64,000 bases of DNA from Inquilinus sp. Marseille-Q2685 (GTDB taxonomy: Bacteria > Pseudomonadota > Alphaproteobacteria > DSM-16000 > Inquilinaceae). The notes under the pieces are model-generated. The model was not told where the DNA came from and made no database searches. It saw only the letters and a program-made list of their open reading frames with translations. Both the position numbers and the translations under genes were made by a program. The DNA lies in the NCBI RefSeq assembly GCF_916619195.1, contig NZ_CAKAKL010000007.1, forward strand, positions 248,001-312,000, given 5' to 3'. Within the stretch, counting starts at the first letter, position 1, and each line of letters opens with the position of its first letter. Below, piece after piece: positions 59,241-64,000 of this stretch.

Positions 59241-60041
59241 ATGGTTTCGGATCAACATGCGAACGATGCTTCCCTCCTGTCGTCCGGTGCCGCGGATTGG
59301 CAGTCCGGGACCGCTGACGGCCGTGCTTCGCGCCTGTTGACCGGCCGATCGACCGCCCCTGTCACGAGTTCCGGACTCGGCCGGGACGCGATTGCGGTGA
59401 TCGATCGCCGCGCGCTCGGCCGAGACGTCCTGACACGGTCGGTCGAGCTGGCCGGCGGGTGCCGCAGCATCACCGCCTTCTCGAATATCGACGAATGGTT
59501 GATCGATGGGTCCGCTCACGAAACGTCGGCGGTCCTGCTCGGAGTTGGGGATGCGGACAGCGACGATCCGGAGGTCGCCGGAGACCTGAGGCGTCTCGCG
59601 GAATGCCATCCGGATATTCCGGTGATCGTCATCGGCGACAGGGACGATGCGGCCCAGGTGGTCGCAATCCTCTCGCAGGGTGCCAGCGGCTATATCCCGA
59701 CCAGCATGGGTTTGAGCGCAGCGGTCGGAGCCATCTCGCTTGTCATCGCCGGCGGCGTGTTTGTTCCCGCAAGCGCGCTGCTGGACATCGGGAATCCGGA
59801 CACGAGGCGATCGGCACCTTCCGAAACCCGGTTCGGCCTCACCGAACGGCAGGGGGCAATTGCAGATCGAATTGCCCAGGGAAAGCCGAACAAGATCATC
59901 GCCTATGAGCTCAACCTGAGCGAGGGCACCGTAAAGGTGCACGTTCGTACGATCATGAGGAAGTTGAAGGCCAGGAACCGCACTGAAGTGGCTTTCAAGC
60001 TGCATGCCGTTCAGAGACGGCCGGCCGCGCGGACCTTCTAG
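59241..60041 (+). CDS. LuxR/NarL-type regulator with degenerate receiver domain
   Basis: 266 residues, ATG with GGAGG 6 bases upstream. Residues about 50-185 have a receiver-like fold (DAIAVIDRRALGRDVLTRSVELAGG, HPDIPVIVIGDRDDAAQVVAILSQGASGYIPTSM), but the phospho-acceptor position reads AVLLGVGDAD, with Gly where Asp is expected, and the conserved Lys is Thr (GYIPTS). The C-terminal HTH is complete: FGLTERQGAIADRIAQGKPNKIIAYELNLSEGTVKVHVRTIMRKL. It probably works without phosphorylation. A Ser/Thr-rich leader of 50 residues precedes the receiver. Confidence 0.88.
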   Translation: MVSDQHANDASLLSSGAADWQSGTADGRASRLLTGRSTAPVTSSGLGRDAIAVIDRRALGRDVLTRSVELAGGCRSITAFSNIDEWLIDGSAHETSAVLLGVGDADSDDPEVAGDLRRLAECHPDIPVIVIGDRDDAAQVVAILSQGASGYIPTSMGLSAAVGAISLVIAGGVFVPASALLDIGNPDTRRSAPSETRFGLTERQGAIADRIAQGKPNKIIAYELNLSEGTVKVHVRTIMRKLKARNRTEVAFKLHAVQRRPAARTF

Positions 60042-60132
60042 TCTAGGTGCGCAGCGGGTATCGGTCCATGAGCACCGGAAACGCTCGAGACCGTGGTCGG
60101 ACGGCTTCGCCGGGAGTGTCGACGGAAGTCTC

Positions 60133-61719
60133 TCAGGAGAGCGACGGGGCCGGCTCGGTCTCGCCGGCCGCGGCGGTCTCCTCGCCGGCGGCGGCGTCGC
60201 GATCGTCCACGATCTTCGCCGGCACCTCCTCCGGCGCGTTCGGGTCGCCGGGGGCGGTCTCGCAGCCCAGTTCCGGCACCGTCACGATGCGGTGGCCGCC
60301 GCGGCCGGCGGCGCGGCAGACGATGAAGCCGCGCTGCTCCATATAGGACAGGAGGCGCCGGGTGCGGCCGACCGACTGGGTGCCGTAGGCGCGGGCGATG
60401 GTGGCGTCGGACGGGCAGGGGGCTCCAGCCATCGCCGCCTTGACCAGCAGCAGGAAGATGCCCTGCATGTCTTCCGGCAGCTCCCGTGCCAGCCCGGTCG
60501 CGTGCTGCCAGGCCGGGCTTTCCGCCGTGTCGGTGTCGACCCCGGCGCGGGCCACGGCCAGCCGGCCGCGGAAGCCGGCCAGGTCGAGCGCCGGGGCGCC
60601 GCGGCTGCCGACCCGCTGGATGCGGCAGCGCACCAGGAAGTCCTGGTACAGCACCGAGATCGGGCGGAAGGCCGAATCCTCCTCCGCCACTAGGTCGCGC
60701 AGCACCGCGTCGATCGCGGCGTCGCGCTCGGCCTGGGTCATCGGGTCCGCCTCCTCCTCCACCACAGGGGTGTCGGGGCGGCTGCGGATCAGCTGGGCCA
60801 GCAGCTCGGCCGTCGATTGCGGCGGCTGCGGCGGCGGCCGCGGCGGGCGGGGCATCGGCGGCTCGGCCTCGACCGCCTTGAAGATCAGCTCGTGCACGTC
60901 CTCGGGCGGCGCCTCGGGCATCGGCAGCAGCTTCGGGCTGGTCGAACGCGCGCCGGTCTCGACCGCGCCGATCCGGATCTCGATCGGCCGGCGCGACAAG
61001 GCCGGGCCGAGGGCGACGAAGCGGCCGCGGCCGAGGTCGCGGAACATCTCGGCCTGGCGCCGCTCCAGCCCCAGGAGGTCGGCGGCCCGGGCCATGTCGA
61101 TGTCGAGGAAGGTGCGGCCCATCAGGAAGTTCGAGGCCTCGGCCGCCACGTTCTTGGCCAGCTTGGCCAGGCGCTGGGTGGCGATCACCCCGGCCAGGCC
61201 GCGCTTGCGGCCGCGGCTCATCAGATTGGCCATGGCGCCCAGCGTCGCCTTGCGCGCCTCCTCCGACACGTCGCCGGCCGCGGCCGGGGCGAACAGCTGG
61301 GCCTCGTCCACCACCACCAGCACCGGGTACCAGAGGTCGCGTTCGGCGTCGAACAGCCCGTTCAGGAAGGCGGCGGCGGCGCGCATCTGCGAATCGATGT
61401 CGCAGCGCTCCAGGTTCAGCACGGCGGAGGTGCGGTGCTGCCGCACCCGGCCGGCGATGCGGTACAGGTCGTCGTCGGACCGGTCGCCGTCGACCACGAT
61501 ATGGCCGAAGCGGTCGGCCAGGCTGACGAAGTCGCCCTCGGGGTCGACCACCACCTGCTGCACCCAGGCGGCGCTCTGCTCCAGGAGGCGGCGCAGCAGA
61601 TGCGACTTGCCAGAGCCGGAATTGCCCTGCACCAGCAGCCGAGTCGCCAGCAGTTCCTCGAGATCGATCATGGCCGATGCCCCGTCGGACAGCGTTCCGA
61701 TGTCGATTTGAACCGTCAT
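60133..61719 (-). CDS. HerA-like (DUF87) P-loop ATPase
   Basis: 528 residues. Walker A GNSGSGKSHL at about 33-42, a VVVDPEGDFVSLADRFGHIVV segment typical of HerA/FtsK-related DUF87 ATPases, Walker B PVLVVVDEAQLFAP, and MSRGRKRGLAGVIATQRLAKLAKNV (sensor/arginine region). A Pro-rich linker near 300-310 leads to a C-terminal region with a winged-helix-like part (SDATIARAYGTQSVGRTRRLLSYMEQRGFIV). HerA pairs with NurA nuclease or with defence effectors; no partner gene is next to it here. GGAGGGG precedes the ATG at 61719. Confidence 0.88.
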   Translation of the reverse strand: MTVQIDIGTLSDGASAMIDLEELLATRLLVQGNSGSGKSHLLRRLLEQSAAWVQQVVVDPEGDFVSLADRFGHIVVDGDRSDDDLYRIAGRVRQHRTSAVLNLERCDIDSQMRAAAAFLNGLFDAERDLWYPVLVVVDEAQLFAPAAAGDVSEEARKATLGAMANLMSRGRKRGLAGVIATQRLAKLAKNVAAEASNFLMGRTFLDIDMARAADLLGLERRQAEMFRDLGRGRFVALGPALSRRPIEIRIGAVETGARSTSPKLLPMPEAPPEDVHELIFKAVEAEPPMPRPPRPPPQPPQSTAELLAQLIRSRPDTPVVEEEADPMTQAERDAAIDAVLRDLVAEEDSAFRPISVLYQDFLVRCRIQRVGSRGAPALDLAGFRGRLAVARAGVDTDTAESPAWQHATGLARELPEDMQGIFLLLVKAAMAGAPCPSDATIARAYGTQSVGRTRRLLSYMEQRGFIVCRAAGRGGHRIVTVPELGCETAPGDPNAPEEVPAKIVDDRDAAAGEETAAAGETEPAPSLS

Positions 61720-62404
61720 CACCCCTCCGCACACTCCCCCGCCGCCCGGGGACGGCGGGGCCGGGCATGGTCTATCACGACCGGGCGGGCCGGGGGCAAC
61801 CCGATGGGGCAGGGCAGGGTCCCGGCATGCCGAATCCCTCGACCCGCCGGGCCGGGGCTATATCAATAATGGATAGCGTGATGCGGGAACCGGATCCGCG
61901 CGGGGGCGGGACGCCGCAGCCGGGCACAACGCCCGGCCGCCCGCAATGGCCGTCCGGCAAGGGTTGCGGCCGGTCGCGGCGCGTCCGGGCAGGCCAACAG
62001 TTTGGGAAATATCGGACAATTCGCGGGCGCCGGTAACGGAGACGGCTCGCCCTCGGCGCTTGACTCCATCCGGCTTGGTCTGAGCATCTGTTCATAAATT
62101 GAGCATAAGATCATAGCTACCCTGTCGGGCAGACGCCGTGCCAGCCGGATGCCGGTGCCGGCCGGCAGGCAGCGGCATCGCCAGAACGGCTTTGGATCAA
62201 CCCGAGGAGGCCCCGCCCCATGGTTCGGACGATGACGAACGCCCTGGCCCCGCCGGCATGGACGTCCATCGCCGGGGGCGTGCCCTGAGAGGTCCGATCC
62301 CCACGAATCGTGTCGCCAGGAAATCTTGACGATCCACGACCTCCCCGCCGGGCGGGAGAGGTGCCCGGTCCTTCGCCCGCCTCTGTCTGGAAGAGGGAAG
62401 ATGC
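61720..62404. other. Intergenic region between the HerA-like and LysR genes
   Basis: About 685 bases. Open frames on both strands here lack ribosome sites and look like chance GC-rich frames. An AT-rich patch at 62090-62118 (TTCATAAATTGAGCATAAGA) may be a promoter or LysR binding region. Nothing else recognised. Confidence 0.45.
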
Positions 62405-63460
62405 ATGCTTGAATACGCATTCACGCCGACGGCTCCGGCGTCGCAGGCGCAGCAGGCCGCGGTCGGCGGCGACCGTCAGTCGGCCCTGCAGCGGCCAGCG
62501 ATGAACCTGGCCTCGGTCGACCTGAACCTGCTGGTGGCGCTGGAGGCGCTGCTGCAGTTCCGCAACGTCACCCACGCCGCCCAGCATGTCGGCCAGAGCC
62601 AGCCGGCGATGAGCCGGGCCCTGGCCAGGCTGCGCGGCATGTTCAACGACGACCTCCTGGTCCGCACCTCGACCGGCCTGGCGCCGACGCCGCGGGGCGA
62701 GCGGCTGGCCGAACTGCTGCCCTCGGTGCTCGGCGCCATCCGGGAGATCGTGACGAGCCGCAGCTTCGCTCCCGGCGAATGGCGGTCGAAGGTGACGATG
62801 GCGATGCCCGACCACCAGTCCCTGGTCCTGCTGCCGCGCCTGCTGCCGCGGCTGCGCGAGCGGGCGCCGCATCTCGACGTCGTCACCGATCCGCTGCTGG
62901 CCGGCGCCCTGCGGCGGCTCGAACAGGGCGAGATCGACCTCGCCGTCGGGCAGATCGGCGACACCCCGCCCGGCTATTTCCGGCGCAGCCTCTACGCCGA
63001 CCGCTTCGCCTGCCTGCTGCGCCGGGACCATCCGGCCCTGGCGCAGGACTGGACGATCGAACGCTTCTCGACCCTGCGCCACGCCGTGATCGCCTCCGGC
63101 GCCGAGGACGGCTTCGGCCAGGTCTATGACGGGCTGGCCAAGCTGGACCTGCCGGACCGCGACCCGATCCTGGTCCCCAACATGCTGACGGCGCCGGCGA
63201 TGATCGCCGAGACCGACCTGGTGCTGACCGTGCCGCACCGCGTCGCCACCCGCGTCGCCGCCATGCTGCCGCTGGCGGTGGTCGACCCGCCGCTGGAGCT
63301 GCCGGCCTACGAGGTGGCGCTGATCTGGCATGAGCGCCGCCATCGCGACCCGGACCACAGCTGGCTGCGCGGCGAGATCGCCGCGGCAGCGCTCGCGGCG
63401 GTTCATGGCGGCCGCCGGGCCGCCGGCCCGATGGGATTGCACGGCGGCCCGGCATCCTGA
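62405..63460 (+). CDS. LysR-family regulator, NodD/NahR-like
   Basis: 351 residues with the NodD-type start LASVDLNLLVALEALLQFRNVTHAAQHVGQSQPAMSRALARLRGMFNDDLLVRTSTGLAPTPRGERLA, and an effector domain (DHQSLVLLPRLLPRLRERAPHLDVVTDPLLAGALRRLEQGEIDLAVGQIG). GAGGGAAG lies upstream of the ATG at 62405; an internal ATG at 62501 would remove a 32-residue leader and fits family length better, so the start is uncertain. No target gene is adjacent. Confidence 0.9.
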   Translation: MLEYAFTPTAPASQAQQAAVGGDRQSALQRPAMNLASVDLNLLVALEALLQFRNVTHAAQHVGQSQPAMSRALARLRGMFNDDLLVRTSTGLAPTPRGERLAELLPSVLGAIREIVTSRSFAPGEWRSKVTMAMPDHQSLVLLPRLLPRLRERAPHLDVVTDPLLAGALRRLEQGEIDLAVGQIGDTPPGYFRRSLYADRFACLLRRDHPALAQDWTIERFSTLRHAVIASGAEDGFGQVYDGLAKLDLPDRDPILVPNMLTAPAMIAETDLVLTVPHRVATRVAAMLPLAVVDPPLELPAYEVALIWHERRHRDPDHSWLRGEIAAAALAAVHGGRRAAGPMGLHGGPAS

Positions 63461-63473
63461 TGATGCTGCAGGA

Positions 63474-64000
63474 TCAGCGGCCCAGCCGGTCCTCGACCCG
63501 GCGAATCAGCCCCTTGGCATCGGCCGGGGCGCGCACCTTGGCGTCGTTGTCGAAATAGACGTAGACGTCGCGCCCGGCCCGCTTCGGCCCGGGCCGGTCG
63601 ATCACCCGCTCGGCGTCCTTCGGCTCGCGCCCGATGGCCCAGGCGGCCACGCGGTCGGCCCAGGTGTCGAGCGCCGCGTCGTCGTAGCCGCTGACATACA
63701 GCTGCTCCGACCCGTGCAGGCGGCAATAGACGAAGTCGGCGGTCAGGTCCATGCGCCGCGGCCAGTCCACCGTGTCGGCGCAGACCAGAGCCACGCGGTA
63801 GCGGCGCAGCAGCCGGATGAAGGCGGGATCGAGGAAGCTGTCGTGGCGGATCTCCATGGCGTGCCGCATCGGCCGCTTGCGGTCGGTCCTGGTCCAGGCC
63901 CGGCCGGCATAGCGCTCGTCGTGACGGCGGGCGATCTCCGCTGCGGCCTCGGTGTCCTTCGGCAGCAGCTGGAAGAAGGCCTCGATCCGGTCCTGGTCGA
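63474..64000 (-). CDS. DUF72 (YecE-like) protein, partial
   Basis: The 3' part of a leftward gene whose start is beyond the right edge; about 175 residues visible. It has the DUF72 features: RHAMEIRHDSFLDPAFIRLLRRYRVALVCADT, FVYCRLHGSEQLYVSGYDDAALDTWADRVAAW and DVYVYFDNDAKVRAPADAKGL. DUF72 proteins have a TIM-barrel-like fold and may bind Fe-S or nucleic acid; function not settled. The ATG at 63869 is internal, since the frame stays open to base 64000 with family-like sequence. Confidence 0.85.
   Translation of the reverse strand, partial: DQDRIEAFFQLLPKDTEAAAEIARRHDERYAGRAWTRTDRKRPMRHAMEIRHDSFLDPAFIRLLRRYRVALVCADTVDWPRRMDLTADFVYCRLHGSEQLYVSGYDDAALDTWADRVAAWAIGREPKDAERVIDRPGPKRAGRDVYVYFDNDAKVRAPADAKGLIRRVEDRLGR

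Noticed and set aside
61863-62420. Minus-strand open frame in the gap before the NodD-like gene
   Set aside because: Arg/Pro/Gly-rich chance frame without a ribosome site or recognisable motif.

Overview
The window reads as chromosomal DNA of a high-GC alphaproteobacterium, most likely in or near the Rhodospirillales/Azospirillales (an Inquilinus-like organism would fit, but this is inference). The reasons are the three-gene transhydrogenase with a split alpha subunit (PntAA, PntAB, PntB), a GAAC-N7-GAAC SOS box of the alphaproteobacterial LexA type, the density of ABC, TTT and GntR/LysR genes, and dispersed GC-rich intergenic palindromes. I saw no rRNA, tRNA, insertion sequence or CRISPR array.

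Layout. 1-2.2 kb: the tail of a transporter, a small secreted protein, an aminoglycoside-phosphotransferase-fold kinase and an unknown protein. 2.5-5.1 kb: an AT-richer two-gene cassette, an NdpA-like protein followed by a protein with three predicted C-terminal membrane segments, behind a sigma70-like promoter overlapped by a SOS box. This is my best candidate for an undescribed, DNA-damage-controlled, possibly defensive system. 5.2-12.6 kb: leftward glycogen/trehalose genes (glgX; DUF2934-treZ-treY-unknown). 13.1-25.1 kb: a rightward operon of LacI regulator, two LplB/YtcP-type permeases, a lipid-free binding protein, three ADP-ribosylglycohydrolases (two fused to carbohydrate-binding-like domains), a CaiB-type CoA-transferase and a CitE-type lyase. 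It looks like an uncharacterised catabolic pathway for an N-glycoside-like compound. 25.1-30.4 kb: an iron-starvation sigma/anti-sigma/TonB-receptor unit plus a periplasmic metal-chelate binding protein.

30.4-51.6 kb: a regulon-like block marked by three paralogous FadR-type GntR regulators and repeated TGGTATACAAAA-like palindromes. It holds a PanE-like reductase, a CBS protein, the transhydrogenase, a ThDP-dependent acyl-CoA lyase, a formyl-CoA transferase very like Frc, an ADP-forming acyl-CoA synthetase, sucCD, an OxlT-like antiporter and a tripartite tricarboxylate transporter. Together these suggest uptake, CoA activation and one-carbon cleavage of oxalate or another small 2-hydroxy/2-oxo acid, with formate as a likely product. 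51.6-64 kb: ordinary accessory genes: EamA exporter with AraC regulator, two LysR/oxidoreductase divergent pairs, a dienelactone hydrolase, a LuxR regulator with a degenerate receiver, a HerA-like ATPase, a NodD-like LysR and a truncated DUF72 gene.

All family calls come from reading the translated sequences and motifs by eye; no database search was run. Start codons were chosen from Shine-Dalgarno spacing, overlaps with the upstream gene and known family N-termini.
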